Below, piece by piece: positions 46,537-59,006 of a DNA stretch of 64,000 nt. This DNA comes from Nocardia vinacea (GTDB lineage Bacteria; Actinomycetota; Actinomycetes; Mycobacteriales; Mycobacteriaceae): positions 6,696,001-6,760,000 of the forward strand of contig NZ_CP109149.1 in assembly GCF_035920345.1 (NCBI RefSeq). Reading direction: 5' to 3'. How positions within the stretch are numbered: position 1 is the stretch's first letter; each line of letters opens with the position of its first letter. The position numbers were made by a program, and so were the translations under genes. Under the pieces are notes generated by a model, which was not told where the DNA came from, made no database searches, and saw only the letters and a list, made by a program, of their open reading frames with translations.

Positions 46537-47469
46537 ATGGCAAACGTGCCAGTAGTCAGAAATCCAGCAGGCAGGTATGCCCCGAGCCCGTCCGGCGATC
46601 TGCACATCGGAAATCTGCGCACCGCGGTGCTGGCCTGGTTGTTCGCGCGATCGACCGGACGCCGCTTCGTGCTCCGGATCGACGATCTGGATCGCGTCCG
46701 GCCGGGCGCTGAACAGCGCCAACTGGCGGATCTCGCCGCGATCGGACTGGATTGGGACGGTCCCGTAGTCCGGCAGAGCGACCGGCTGCCGCACTATCGA
46801 GCGGCCATCGATCGGCTCACAGCGGCCGGTCTCACCTACGAGTGCTATTGCACCCGAAGGGAAATCCAGCAGGCCACGACCGCACCGCACGGACCGCTCG
46901 GCCACTATCCAGGCACCTGCCGTGATCTGACCGAGACGGAGCGGGCCGCGCATCGCACCGACGGACGCCCGGCCGCGCTGCGGTTGCGTGCGCACGCAAC
47001 CGAGTTCGAGATCACCGATGAATTGCACGGGAGCTACCGCGGCCCCGTCGACGATGTCGTACTGCGCCGCGGCGACGGAATTCCGGCGTACAACCTCGCC
47101 GTCGTCGTCGACGATGCCGAGCAGCGCATCGATCAGGTGGTCCGCGGCGACGATCTGCTGCCGTCGACGCCACGCCAGGCCTATCTCGCGACGCTGCTCG
47201 GGCTTCCGGTTCCGCATTACGCACATGTGCCGCTGGTGCTGAATGCCGCGGGCAAGCGACTGGCCAAACGCGATGGTGCGGTGACACTCGCCGATCAGCT
47301 CGCCCTCGGCAGCACACCCGATCGGGTCGCGGCCGCACTGGCCAGTTCCCTGGGCTATCCCCCGGTTTCGCCCGCCGAACTACTCGACGGGTTCGACCCG
47401 ACCGATCTGACCCAGGAACCGTGGATACTCGATGAGAATGGGTTGTTGCAACCCGCGCGATGTCCGTAA
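46537..47469 (+). CDS. gluQ: Glutamyl-queuosine tRNA(Asp) synthetase
   Basis: This 310-residue protein is a truncated glutamyl-tRNA synthetase without an anticodon-binding domain. GRYAPSPSGDLHIGNLRTAVLAWLFAR holds the HIGH-type motif (HIGN), and KRLAKRDGAVTL the KMSKS-type motif. CYC near residue 105 with GHYPGTC later supplies the zinc ligands of GluQ proteins. It attaches glutamate to the queuosine base of tRNA(Asp), not to the tRNA end. A YhhQ-type transporter and tgt lie within 4 kb, which supports a queuosine role over a simple GluRS remnant. Confidence 0.9.
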   Translation: MANVPVVRNPAGRYAPSPSGDLHIGNLRTAVLAWLFARSTGRRFVLRIDDLDRVRPGAEQRQLADLAAIGLDWDGPVVRQSDRLPHYRAAIDRLTAAGLTYECYCTRREIQQATTAPHGPLGHYPGTCRDLTETERAAHRTDGRPAALRLRAHATEFEITDELHGSYRGPVDDVVLRRGDGIPAYNLAVVVDDAEQRIDQVVRGDDLLPSTPRQAYLATLLGLPVPHYAHVPLVLNAAGKRLAKRDGAVTLADQLALGSTPDRVAAALASSLGYPPVSPAELLDGFDPTDLTQEPWILDENGLLQPARCP

Positions 47470-47514
47470 CGTACGCAATCGACCGATCTACTGATCACTG
47501 ACGAGGACACACAT

Positions 47515-48210
47515 ATGACAAGCGGTGGGTACGACCCCAACCAATATCCGCAAGGCGGGCAACAACACCCAGGCGGCCAGCAGTACCCGCAGGGTGGACA
47601 GCCCCAATACGGCCAGCAGCCGCCGCAGTACGGACAGCAGCCCCAGTACGGGCAGCAGCCGCCGCAGTACGGACAGCAGCCCCAGTATGGACAGCAGCCG
47701 CAGTACGGGCAGCAGCCGCAGGATCCCTACGGCCAGCAGCAGCCCTACCCCCAGCAGCCCTATGGCGAGCAGCCGGGATACGGCGGACAGCCCGGTGATA
47801 TCGGAGCCCGCATCGGCGCCCGCGTCATCGATCACCTGATCGTCAGCATCCCGGTCTACGTCATCATCTTGCTCATCCTGGGCTCCGGACTCGGCGGGCA
47901 GATCGTGACCGGTCTGGTGGGCGCGATCGCGTTGCTCGGGTACTTCGTCGGCATGGAGACCTCGCAGGGCACCACCCTCGGCAAGAAGATCGTGGGCCTC
48001 AAGGTCGTCGCCCCCGGCGGCGCGGCGAAGATCACCCCGGAGGTTTCGCTGAAGCGCAACCTCTACGTCGCCCTCGGCATCATTCCGTGCATCGGTGGCC
48101 TGGCCGAGCTCGGCCTGATCATCTACATGATCATCACCACCTCGCAGGACCCGAACAAGCAGGGCTGGCACGACAAGTTCGCCGGCGGCACCCAGGTCGT
48201 CAAGGCCTGA
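47515..48210 (+). CDS. RDD-family membrane protein with YGQQP repeats
   Basis: This 231-residue protein has a Gln/Pro/Tyr/Gly-rich N-terminus (about residues 5-95) made of repeated QYGQQP-type units. An RDD domain follows: ARIGARVIDHLIVSIPVYVIILLIL, LGKKIVGLKVVAP and a late GWHDKFAGGTQVV. Two to three membrane segments are visible. The RDD Asp is in RVIDHLI, and the usual second Asp is in GWHDK. RDD proteins are membrane proteins of mostly unknown role; some act as sodium or proton antiporters. Disordered N-termini are common in Nocardia envelope proteins. It ends in a strong shared terminator. Confidence 0.87.
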   Translation: MTSGGYDPNQYPQGGQQHPGGQQYPQGGQPQYGQQPPQYGQQPQYGQQPPQYGQQPQYGQQPQYGQQPQDPYGQQQPYPQQPYGEQPGYGGQPGDIGARIGARVIDHLIVSIPVYVIILLILGSGLGGQIVTGLVGAIALLGYFVGMETSQGTTLGKKIVGLKVVAPGGAAKITPEVSLKRNLYVALGIIPCIGGLAELGLIIYMIITTSQDPNKQGWHDKFAGGTQVVKA

Positions 48211-48230
48211 TCGCAGACCCCGGATACAAC

Positions 48231-48264
48231 TCAGGGGCGCTCCCGAAATCGGGAGCGCCCCTGA
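48231..48264. terminator. Bidirectional terminator, RDD/DUF4190
   Basis: A perfect 16-bp stem (48231-48246 with 48249-48264) has a two-base centre and is followed on the plus strand by TGTTTT. It serves convergent genes. Confidence 0.9.
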
Positions 48265-48276
48265 TGTTTTCGAGTC

Positions 48277-48789
48277 TTATGTCGTCGAAAGCGCGACGTT
48301 GAGAATCACGTAGACGATGGCGAGCACGATGCCGCCCGCACCCACCCAGATACCGGCCAGCGCCAGGCCGCGGCCCTCCTGTCCGCGCTCCTTGATCTGG
48401 TTGAGCGCGATGACACCGAGCACGATCCCGACGATCGAACCGATGCAGGTGCACAGCCCGACCACCGAGGCGACCAGCGAACCGATTGCGAGTCCATTAG
48501 TGCCCTGGGCCTGCTGCGGATAGCCGTACGGCTGATACGCGCCCGGATAGGCCGGGTTCTGCGGGTACGGCTGCTGCGCGCCGGCGACCGGCTGCTGCGG
48601 GTAGCTCGGGTACTGCGACTGCGGCTGAGGTGGCGGCGTCGGAGCCGGCTGCTGCGGGTACTGCGGCGCGGAGGGGTACTGCGGCGCCGAGGGGTACTGC
48701 GGTACCGACCCCTGGGAGCCAGCCTCCGGCGACACGCCTTCGCCGCCGTACTGTTTCCACCATTCGTCGGAATCGCCGGGATTCGTCAT
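48277..48789 (-). CDS. DUF4190 membrane protein
   Basis: This 170-residue protein starts MTNPGDSDEWWKQYG. A Pro/Gln/Tyr-rich stretch (about 30-95) contains PQYPSA and QPYPQ units. The DUF4190 domain shows GLAIGSLVASVVGLCTCIGSIVGIVLGVIALNQI and a second hydrophobic segment (GIWVGAGGIVLAIVYVILNVAL). Two membrane helices with a Gly-rich turn are the family pattern; the function is unknown. It is divergent from the YhhQ-type gene with only 29 bases between start codons, so promoters must overlap. Confidence 0.87.
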   Translation of the reverse strand: MTNPGDSDEWWKQYGGEGVSPEAGSQGSVPQYPSAPQYPSAPQYPQQPAPTPPPQPQSQYPSYPQQPVAGAQQPYPQNPAYPGAYQPYGYPQQAQGTNGLAIGSLVASVVGLCTCIGSIVGIVLGVIALNQIKERGQEGRGLALAGIWVGAGGIVLAIVYVILNVALSTT

Positions 48790-48818
48790 TGCTACAGCCT
48801 ATTCCACAACCTGGTTGG

Positions 48819-49601
48819 ATGAAGCGCGTGAGTGAGTCCAAATCAGTTGAAGAACACCCAGAATCTGGGGGCCCCGCGGCGGCCCACGCGGCATTCGCCG
48901 TCGCCGCGCGGGGCTACTACACCCCAGTCGTCGCCCTGTTCACCGCGACGCTGATCATCTCGAATATCTGCGCAACCAAAGGCGTTCAATTCTTCACCGA
49001 TCATTCGGTGAAACTGGGCCCCATCGAGGTCCTGCCGATCTCCACCGACGGTGCGTGGTTCCTGTTCCCTCTGGCCTACATCATCGGCGACGTGCTCAGC
49101 GAGGTATACGGCTTCAAGGCCGCCCGCCGGGCCATCTACTACGGCTTCGCCATCCTGCTGCTCGCGGTCGTCTGCTTCAAGATCGCCATCGAGCTGCCCG
49201 CCGCGACCTTCTACGACAATCAGGAAGCCTTCCGATCCGTCATCGGCACCACCCCGCAGCTGGTCGCCGCGGGCCTGGCCGGGTACTTCGTCGGCGAGAT
49301 GCTGAATTCGGCCTCGCTGGTACTGATCAAGGAGAAGACCAAGGAGAAGCACCTGTGGGCGCGGCTGATCGGCTCCACGATCGTCGGCGAATTCGGTGAC
49401 ACGCTGATCTTCTGCTCGATCGCGGCCACCGCCATCGGCATCGACAGCTGGGGACAGTTCGTGAACTACGTGATCGTCGGCTTCGTCTGGAAGACGCTCG
49501 CCGAGGTCATCGTGCTGCCGATCACCTACCGCGTGATCGCCTTCCTGAAGAAGCACGAGCCGAGCTACGCGCCACGCGAAACTCCCGCCCTCCTGAGCTG
49601 A
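48819..49601 (+). CDS. Queuosine-precursor transporter, YhhQ family
   Basis: This roughly 260-residue membrane protein has about six hydrophobic segments. ATLIISNICATKGVQFF, FPLAYIIGDVLSEVYGFKAARRAIYYGF and GEFGDTLIFCSIA are YhhQ/VUT-1-type motifs. The family imports preQ0 and preQ1, the precursors of 7-deazaguanine bases. GluQ lies upstream and tgt directly after on the opposite strand, which supports that substrate. ATG 48819 or GTG 48828 may be the start. A 94-base hairpin element follows the stop. Confidence 0.88.
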   Translation: MKRVSESKSVEEHPESGGPAAAHAAFAVAARGYYTPVVALFTATLIISNICATKGVQFFTDHSVKLGPIEVLPISTDGAWFLFPLAYIIGDVLSEVYGFKAARRAIYYGFAILLLAVVCFKIAIELPAATFYDNQEAFRSVIGTTPQLVAAGLAGYFVGEMLNSASLVLIKEKTKEKHLWARLIGSTIVGEFGDTLIFCSIAATAIGIDSWGQFVNYVIVGFVWKTLAEVIVLPITYRVIAFLKKHEPSYAPRETPALLS

Positions 49602-49663
49602 AAGTTGTTACGCCCCAGGCCTACTGGGGTGTAACCACAACGGAGCGAGTTTTACGAGCGACC

Positions 49664-49757
49664 GTTCGCGGCCCGTCTCGCGTCCGAGCCGTCGAAGCGC
49701 ATGCGACGAAGTCGCGAGTCTCGACGGCTCGGACGCGAGACACCAGGGGCCGCGAAC
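49664..49757. repeat. 94-base inverted-repeat element
   Basis: An outer stem (GTTCGCGGCC, 49664-49673, with 49748-49757) and an inner perfect 21-bp stem (49675-49695 with 49721-49741) enclose a centre holding a further GCGAC-GAA-GTCGC hairpin. It is far longer than a terminator. A separate GCCGCGCC-GAA-GGCGCGGC hairpin follows at about 49760, before the tgt stop. Another hairpin (GTTACGCCCCAG with CTGGGGTGTAAC) lies just upstream. Confidence 0.85.
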
Positions 49758-49780
49758 ACGCCGCGCCGAAGGCGCGGCAA

Positions 49781-53075
<3,295 letters not shown>

Positions 53076-53079
<4 letters not shown>

Positions 53080-54884
53080 CGGATCTCCTCCCGCCGGGTC
53101 CGATACCCGTCACCGCTCGCATCGGGCGGCGATGCGTTGCGCTTGGCGAGCACGACGGCCTCATCGGCGCCGAGCTGCGAGGCGACGATCTCCTGGTATT
53201 CCGCGCAATCGCGCATCAACTGCTCATGGGTACCGATCCCGGCAATGACGCCGTCCTCGAGCACCACGATCTGATCGGCATCGCGGATGGTGGTAACCCG
53301 TTGCGCCACAATGATTACCGAGGCATCCCTGGTCTCCGGCCGCAATGCCTCGCGAAGTCGGGCGTCGGTGGCGACGTCGAGTGCGGAGAACGAATCGTCG
53401 AACAGGTAGACCCGCGGCTTCTTCACCAGCGCCCGCGCGATGGCCAACCGCTGACGCTGCCCACCCGAAACAGTGGTGCCGCCCTGCGCGACCGGGGTCT
53501 GCAAACCCTGCGGCATATCGCGCACGAAGTCGGCGGCCTGGGCGATCTCCAGACATCGCCACAGTTCCTCGTCGGTGGCGTCCGGATTGCCGTAGCGCAG
53601 ATTGCCGGCGATGGTGCCGGAGAACAGATATGCCTTCTGTGGCACCAGTCCGAACTGTTCGCGCAGCACTTCGAGGTCGATGTGACGGACGTCGGTGCCG
53701 CCGACGTAGACCGCGCCATCGGTCACATCGATGAGCCGGGGAATCAGATTGAGCAGTGTCGTCTTGCCCGCGCCGGTGGAGCCGACGATCGCCGTGGTCG
53801 TACCCGGCTCGACCTGGAACCGGATCGCCGACAGCACCGGTTTGTCCGCACCCGGAAAGGCGAATTCGGCGAATCGCAGATCGACCTGGGCCGGATCGCC
53901 CTTGAACGGCTGCGGCAGTCGCGGCGGCAGCACCGAGGTCTCGGTCTCGAGCACCTCACCGATCCGGTCGGCCGAGACGGCCGCGCGCGGCGCCATCATG
54001 GCCAGAAACGAGGCCATCATGACGGCCATCAGGATCTGCATGATGTAGGACAGCATCGCGGTGAGCGAGCCGATCTGCATTTTGTCGTCATTGATGAGGT
54101 GTCCGCCGAACCAGATCACCGCGACGGCGGTGATATTGCTGATCAGCATGACCAGCGGGAACATCAGCGCCATCAGCCGCCCGACCCGCAGCGAGGATTC
54201 GGTGAGTTCGGTGTTGGCCACTCCGAAGCGCCAGGTCTCCTGCCGTTCGCGCACGAACGCGCGCACCACCCGGATGCCGGTGATCTGCTCGCGCAGCACC
54301 CGGTTGACCTCATCGATCCGTTGCTGCATATCGCGGAAGCCGGGCACCATCTTCGCCACGATGACACCCATCGAAATGGCAAGTGCGGGCACCGCGATGA
54401 GCAGCAGCCAGGACAGCCCGAGGTCCTCGCGCAGCGCCATGAAGATGCCGCCGATACACATGATCGGCGCCATCACCAGGATGGTCGCCGACATCACGAT
54501 CAGCAGCTGAACCTGCTGAATATCGTTGGTATTGCGGGTGATAAGCGAGGGCGCGCCGAACATGCCGACCTCGCGCGCGGAGAAGGTGCCGACCCGGTGC
54601 AGCACCGCGCCGCGCAGATCCCGACCCGCGCCCATCGCGGCCTGCGCGCCCAGATAGACCGAGCAAGCCGAGGCGATGATCTGCACGCCGGTGACCGCGA
54701 GCATCCACAGACCGGTGGTCCAGATGTAGCCGATATCGCCCTTGGTGACACCGCTATCGATCAGGTCGGCGTTCAGGGTCGGCAGGTACAGCATCGCGAT
54801 GACCGAGATGAGTTGTAGGCCGACGACGCCCGCCAATTGGGCCCGGTAGGGGGCCAGATGAGTGCGAAGCAGTCTGATCAGCAT
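53076..54884 (-). CDS. ABC exporter half-transporter, subunit A (degenerate ATP site)
   Basis: This roughly 602-residue protein has six membrane helices and a nucleotide-binding domain with Walker A GSTGAGKTTLLNL, signature TTVSGGQRQRL, and Walker B VYLFDDSFSALD, where Asp replaces the catalytic Glu. This is the usual change in heterodimeric exporters and would leave one ATP site slow. It pairs with the downstream gene (four-base overlap). ATG 54884 is favoured because residues before it look non-coding. The stop codons of the Rrf2 and TetR genes lie upstream on the same strand, so a longer operon is possible. Confidence 0.91.
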
Positions 54885-54989
54885 GATGAAAAGGAGGCTA
54901 CCGGCAATCCGCACCGTCCGTCGCGAACATTCCTGACCAGCAGCGATGTTCGTGCGCGAGGCTTTCGGCCGGGTATGATCCGATTCGAA

Positions 54990-55484
54990 TTATCGTCGCG
55001 CCCAGGCACCGGGATCCTCGGTGAGCGTCCCGATGAATCCGGGCAACCGGTCCTGCGCGATGTCATCGATGGAGACATTCTCCAGCACCGCACGAATATT
55101 CACCCGCAGCGCGATCCACACCCGCTGCAACGGTTCGGCCGCACCCGGATACCGCACATCCTCCGGACGCTCGCCGCGCACCGAGGCCAGCGGGCCCTCG
55201 ATCGCGCGGATCACATCGGCGATGAAGATCTGCGCGGCCGGGCGGGCCAGCCAATAGCCGCCGTCCGGGCCGCGCCTACTGGTCACCAGATCAGCTCTGC
55301 GCAATTCGGCGAGTACGGTCTCGAGCACCTTGGGTGGAATATGCTGCGCGGTCGAAATCGCCTCGGCCTTCACCACCGGGGCGACCTGCACAGCGACCCG
55401 ATCCGACGCACGGTGGATCTGCGGTGCGCGGGCGATCTCCAATAGGGTCCGCACCGCGTAATCGACCCTCGCGCTGATGTGCAC
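54990..55484 (-). CDS. Rrf2-family regulator without cysteines
   Basis: This 164-residue protein matches the Rrf2 winged helix: MHISARVDYAVRTLLEIA at the start, AISTAQHIPPKVLETVLAELRRADLVTSRRGPDGGYWLARPA in the DNA-binding part. IscR- and NsrR-type members carry three Cys that bind an iron-sulfur cluster. This protein has no Cys at all, so it must respond to something else, as does RsrR- or CymR-like variation. It lies 105 bases before the ABC exporter genes on the same strand and could control them. ATG start is clear. Confidence 0.9.
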   Translation of the reverse strand: MHISARVDYAVRTLLEIARAPQIHRASDRVAVQVAPVVKAEAISTAQHIPPKVLETVLAELRRADLVTSRRGPDGGYWLARPAAQIFIADVIRAIEGPLASVRGERPEDVRYPGAAEPLQRVWIALRVNIRAVLENVSIDDIAQDRLPGFIGTLTEDPGAWARR

Positions 55485-55521
55485 GGCGGCTACTCCTGGC
55501 CTCTTCGGTGTTCGAACGAAT

Positions 55522-56115
55522 CTACGCGGTATGGCATCCGGTCAGCACACAGGTGGCCGCGTCCAGAAGTGTGCGTTCCACCACGGAATCCGCCACGCCG
55601 GGCACGAGTTCGGTGGACAACAGCGCCACCCCGAGTACCTCCAGTGCCGCACTGGCGCGCAGCTTGGCTACGTCGTCGGCGCCGGGTCCGGCGAGCCATT
55701 CGCGCAGCACCCGAGTCGAATCCAGCATGTCCGGATACCGGTCGGCCATGACATTGATGATCGCGACGGTGTCGCGGACGCACAGCGCACCCGCGTCGCG
55801 ATGGCGGATCATGCCGCGCAAATAGGCCCGCAACACGGCGCGCACGCCCTCCTCGTCATGCGGGACCGCATCGATATCCTCGATCACCGAGCGCAAGTGA
55901 TCCACGATCGGATCGACGATCGCGAGTAACAGATCTAACTTCGAGGCGTAGTGATAGTAGAGCGAAGCCTTTGTGATTCCTACCGCATCCGCGACCTCGC
56001 GCAGGCTCGTCTGTTCGAAACCCTTGGCCCCGAACAGCTTTACCGCAGCGTCGCGAATTGCCATTTTTGTGCCGCCACCTGCGACAACAGCGTCGCCCGC
56101 GTCACGAACAATCAT
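55522..56115 (-). CDS. TetR-family regulator, probably of the MMPL gene
   Basis: This roughly 197-residue regulator has the TetR helix-turn-helix FGAKGFEQTSLREVADAVGITKASLYYHYASKLDLL (about residues 28-62) and a variable C-terminal ligand domain (LLSTELVPGVADSVVERTLLDAATCVL). ATG 56115 is used; the alternative at residue 18 (MAIRDAAVKLF) matches the usual family start. It is divergent from an MMPL transporter; a CCTACCG-CA-CGGTAGG palindrome lies between them, 86 bases from its start. Repression of the transporter until a ligand binds is the simplest model. Confidence 0.88.
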   Translation of the reverse strand: MIVRDAGDAVVAGGGTKMAIRDAAVKLFGAKGFEQTSLREVADAVGITKASLYYHYASKLDLLLAIVDPIVDHLRSVIEDIDAVPHDEEGVRAVLRAYLRGMIRHRDAGALCVRDTVAIINVMADRYPDMLDSTRVLREWLAGPGADDVAKLRASAALEVLGVALLSTELVPGVADSVVERTLLDAATCVLTGCHTA

Positions 56116-56201
56116 GGGATGATCCTCTCACCACTCATACGCTGAGCTAACGTTGCCATCAGAATTGAGGTTGTACCTCCGCTTAGCCCCTGGGTAGTCT
56201 A

Positions 56202-56217
56202 CCTACCGCACGGTAGG
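56202..56217. promoter_or_regulatory. TetR-type palindrome between tetR and MMPL genes
   Basis: CCTACCG-CA-CGGTAGG is a perfect dyad. On the plus strand TTGTAC and TAGTCT boxes 18 bases apart end just before it, so a bound repressor would cover the MMPL transcription start. Confidence 0.65.
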
Positions 56218-56307
56218 CAGAAAGCGTCAATGGAGGCGGGGCCGGCAGGGCAACCCCGCGAGTGCTGTCTACGCGCCACGCATCAGCACGTAACCAGCCA
56301 TCCGTCA

Positions 56308-56337
56308 GCGATTGCTTGCAGGTCGCTCGAAAAGGTC
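56308..56337 (+). repeat. Dispersed repeat A, single copy
   Basis: Twenty-nine of 30 bases match 18388-18417 (opposite strand), ending GGTCGCTCGAAAAGGTC. It lies in the MMPL leader, five bases before its ribosome binding site. Confidence 0.75.
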
Positions 56338-56353
56338 CGCTAGGAGAACCTTC

Positions 56354-58651
56354 GTGTCCGTTTATCTGTATAGATGGGGAAAGTTCGCTTTCCGCAGGAA
56401 ATGGATAGTGCTTCCGGTCTGGATTGTCCTGTTCCTGCTGCTCGGCGGCCTCGGCGCGCAGCTCAAGGAGCCGATGACCAATGACTTCAGCATGCCGGCG
56501 CTGCCGTCCGCCCGTGCCAACGACATTCTCGACAAGCACTTTCCCGGCGCCTCCGACGCCTTCAAATTCGACGCCGTCACCGGCACCTATGTCATTGCCG
56601 CGCCCGACGGCCAGAAGCTGACCGATCCGGCGAACCGGGCGGCGCTGCAGGCCTTCATCGCCAAGCTCGGCACGCTCGACATCGTCGACCACAGCAAGCC
56701 GGTGATGGATCCGGTCGAGGCCGCCGAGAAGTCGGGCTGCATCACCGACCCGGATCCGTCCAAGTGCAGTGGCGCACCGCTGAACGTGCTCAGCAAGACG
56801 GCGCCCGACTCGGTCGCCTTCTTCAGCGTTCCGTTTACCATCAAGAAGTTCACCGACGTCACCGACGAACAGCGCGAAGCGGCCTACAACGTGGCCAGCG
56901 ATGCCCGCAATGCCGGGCTGCAGGTGGAGATGAGCGGCTCGATCGCGCAGAAGAACGAGGGACCGAGCGGTAAGTCCGAGCAGATCGGCATGGGCATCGC
57001 GCTGGTCGTCATGATCATCGCCTTCGGCGCCATCGTCGCCGCCTTCGTGCCGATCATCACCGCGATCGTCGGCCTCGGCGCGGCCACCTCGCTGATCTTC
57101 CTCGGTACCTCGATCATCGAGGTGCCCAGCTTCACCACCTTCCTCGCGTCCATGATCGGCATCGCCCTGTCGATCGACTACGCGCTGTTCATCGTGTCGC
57201 GCTACAAACACGAACTGGCGGTGCAGGATTCGCCGGAGGAGGCGGCCGGTACCGCACTCGGTACGGCGGGTTCGGCGGTGGTGTTCGCCGGTCTGACCGT
57301 CATCATCGCGCTCGGCGGACTCAGCATCGTCGGCGTCCAGTTCATGACGTTCATGGGCCTGGGTGGTGCGATCGCCGCGGCGTTCGCCGTGCTCACCGCC
57401 ATCACGCTGATGCCGGCACTGCTCGGAGCGTTCGGCCGGTTCCTGTTCAAGCCGAAGCTGCCGATCGTGGCCCAGCACGATCCCGAGGACGACAAGTCGG
57501 TCACCAACGGCATGCGCGTCGGCCGTTTGATCGGCAAGGCGCCCGCGGTGACGCTGCTGCTCAGCGTGGTCGTGCTCGGTCTGCTCGCCGCGCCCGCCGC
57601 CGGTCTGAACCTCGGCCTGCCGGGCGACGACAGCCAGCCGAAGACCTCCACCATCCGCAAGGCCTACGAGCTGCGCACCGAGGGCTTCGGTGAGGGCAGC
57701 AACGGCGTGCTGAATGTCGCGGTCGACCTCACCAATGTGCCCGCCGACCGGCGCGAGGCCGCGGTAACCGCGCTGCGATCCAAGCTCGCGTCCTACTCGG
57801 GCATGGATTACGTGACCGAGGCCAAGTGGAGTGGTGAGGACAAGGCGGGCGCACTGCTCGACGGCGTGCCCAAGTCGGGTCCGAACAACCAGGCCACCAA
57901 GGATCTGGTCAGTGACGCCCGCGATGCCGAAGCGCAGATGCAGTCCGAGTACGGCATCGAATACGGCATCACCGGCACCACAGCGATCTTTGCCGATGTC
58001 GACCATGTGCTGCTGAGCAAGATCGTGCCGTATCTGGCGATCGTGGCCGGTGCCGCATTCCTGCTGCTGATCCTGGTATTCCGCTCGATCCTGGTGCCGC
58101 TGACCGCGGCGCTCGGCTTCCTGCTCTCCATGGCGGCGACCTTCGGTGCGACGGTGCTGGTCTTCCAGGAGGGCAAGCTCGGGCTGATCGAGGATCCGCA
58201 TCCGCTGGTCAGCTTCCTGCCGATCATGCTGATCGGCCTGGTGTTCGGCCTGGCCATGGATTACCAGGTGTTCCTGGTGACCCGGATGCGCGAGGAGTTC
58301 GTCAACGGTAAGTCGCCGAAGGATGCGATGGTCGCCGGTTATCACCACGGCGCCCGGGTCGTCACCTCGGCCGCGATCATCATGATTGCCGTATTCGGTT
58401 CCTTCTTGCTGGAAACCGACATCACCGCGAAATCCATGGGCTTCGCGCTGGCGGCGGGCGTATTGATCGACGCGTTCATCGTCCGCATGGTCGTGATCCC
58501 ATCGCTGCTGGTGCTGATGGGTAAGTGGTCCTGGTGGATTCCGAAGTGGCTGGATCGGATCCTGCCGGATATCGACGTCGAGGGCGCGAAGCTGCGTGAG
58601 CTCCAGCAGCACTCCGCGGAGACGGTGAAGGTGCCGGTCGGCGTGAGCTGA
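56354..58651 (+). CDS. MMPL/RND-family transporter
   Basis: This 765-residue membrane transporter has two RND repeats. Each has a large external loop and about six helices. Proton-relay Asp-Tyr pairs occur in GIALSIDYALFIVSRY and GLAMDYQVFLVTRM. GTG 56354 is set by AGGAG seven bases upstream. The family exports lipids, siderophores or drugs. It is about 20% shorter than lipid MmpL proteins and has no coupled MmpS gene. A divergent TetR gene and palindrome suggest ligand-induced expression. A perfect 34-base terminator follows. Confidence 0.92.
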   Translation: MSVYLYRWGKFAFRRKWIVLPVWIVLFLLLGGLGAQLKEPMTNDFSMPALPSARANDILDKHFPGASDAFKFDAVTGTYVIAAPDGQKLTDPANRAALQAFIAKLGTLDIVDHSKPVMDPVEAAEKSGCITDPDPSKCSGAPLNVLSKTAPDSVAFFSVPFTIKKFTDVTDEQREAAYNVASDARNAGLQVEMSGSIAQKNEGPSGKSEQIGMGIALVVMIIAFGAIVAAFVPIITAIVGLGAATSLIFLGTSIIEVPSFTTFLASMIGIALSIDYALFIVSRYKHELAVQDSPEEAAGTALGTAGSAVVFAGLTVIIALGGLSIVGVQFMTFMGLGGAIAAAFAVLTAITLMPALLGAFGRFLFKPKLPIVAQHDPEDDKSVTNGMRVGRLIGKAPAVTLLLSVVVLGLLAAPAAGLNLGLPGDDSQPKTSTIRKAYELRTEGFGEGSNGVLNVAVDLTNVPADRREAAVTALRSKLASYSGMDYVTEAKWSGEDKAGALLDGVPKSGPNNQATKDLVSDARDAEAQMQSEYGIEYGITGTTAIFADVDHVLLSKIVPYLAIVAGAAFLLLILVFRSILVPLTAALGFLLSMAATFGATVLVFQEGKLGLIEDPHPLVSFLPIMLIGLVFGLAMDYQVFLVTRMREEFVNGKSPKDAMVAGYHHGARVVTSAAIIMIAVFGSFLLETDITAKSMGFALAAGVLIDAFIVRMVVIPSLLVLMGKWSWWIPKWLDRILPDIDVEGAKLRELQQHSAETVKVPVGVS

Positions 58652-58665
58652 TCGGAACAAGCGGC

Positions 58666-58699
58666 TCGGCCCCGCACCCGAATTCGGGTGCGGGGCCGA
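58666..58699. terminator. Terminator after the MMPL gene
   Basis: A perfect 34-base palindrome (TCGGCCCCGCACCCGAA and its complement) has no unpaired loop bases. It could serve the convergent small gene at 58755 as well. Confidence 0.85.
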
Positions 58700-58754
58700 A
58701 CACTCCCACCGGAATTCGCCGATGACCACTCGAATTCCGATGGGAGACCGGGTA

Positions 58755-59006
58755 TTACTGGCTGGGCTGCGGCAGGTTACATTCCTCGACCTTCGGGTTC
58801 ACACCCATGTAGTTGAGCGGACCGGCCAGCGCCGTCACGGCAATGGTGCCGAAACCAGCACAGTTGATCGGGGCGCTGTCGAAGTTGTGGCGCTGACCTG
58901 CGGCGACAACGCCGACGACCAGCCAGATCAGCAGAAGCATCGCAAACAGTCGCGCACCAGCGGAAGGCGCTGGTCTCGGGCGGGTAACACGCTCGCGCAT
59001 CGTCAT
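58755..59006 (-). CDS. Small single-span membrane protein, paralog 1
   Basis: This 83-residue protein starts at ATG 59006 with AAGGAAG upstream. An Arg-rich N-terminus (MTMRERVTRPRP) precedes one membrane helix (LFAMLLLIWLVVGVVAAGQ) and a conserved outer segment: RHNFDSAPINCAGFG, TIAVTALAGPLNYMGVNP and KVEECNLPQPSQ. Two Cys are conserved in all three copies. The family is not named by me; related small membrane proteins appear in other actinobacteria. Paralogs lie at 59873 and 60238. The outer part has a second hydrophobic stretch (TIAVTALAGPLNYMGV), so it may be a hairpin. Confidence 0.75.
   Translation of the reverse strand: MTMRERVTRPRPAPSAGARLFAMLLLIWLVVGVVAAGQRHNFDSAPINCAGFGTIAVTALAGPLNYMGVNPKVEECNLPQPSQ

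Noticed and set aside
49612..49778. Transposon ends (terminal inverted repeats) around a short element
   Set aside because: The hairpins are nested and only about 100 bases in total, with no transposase and no target-site duplication seen.
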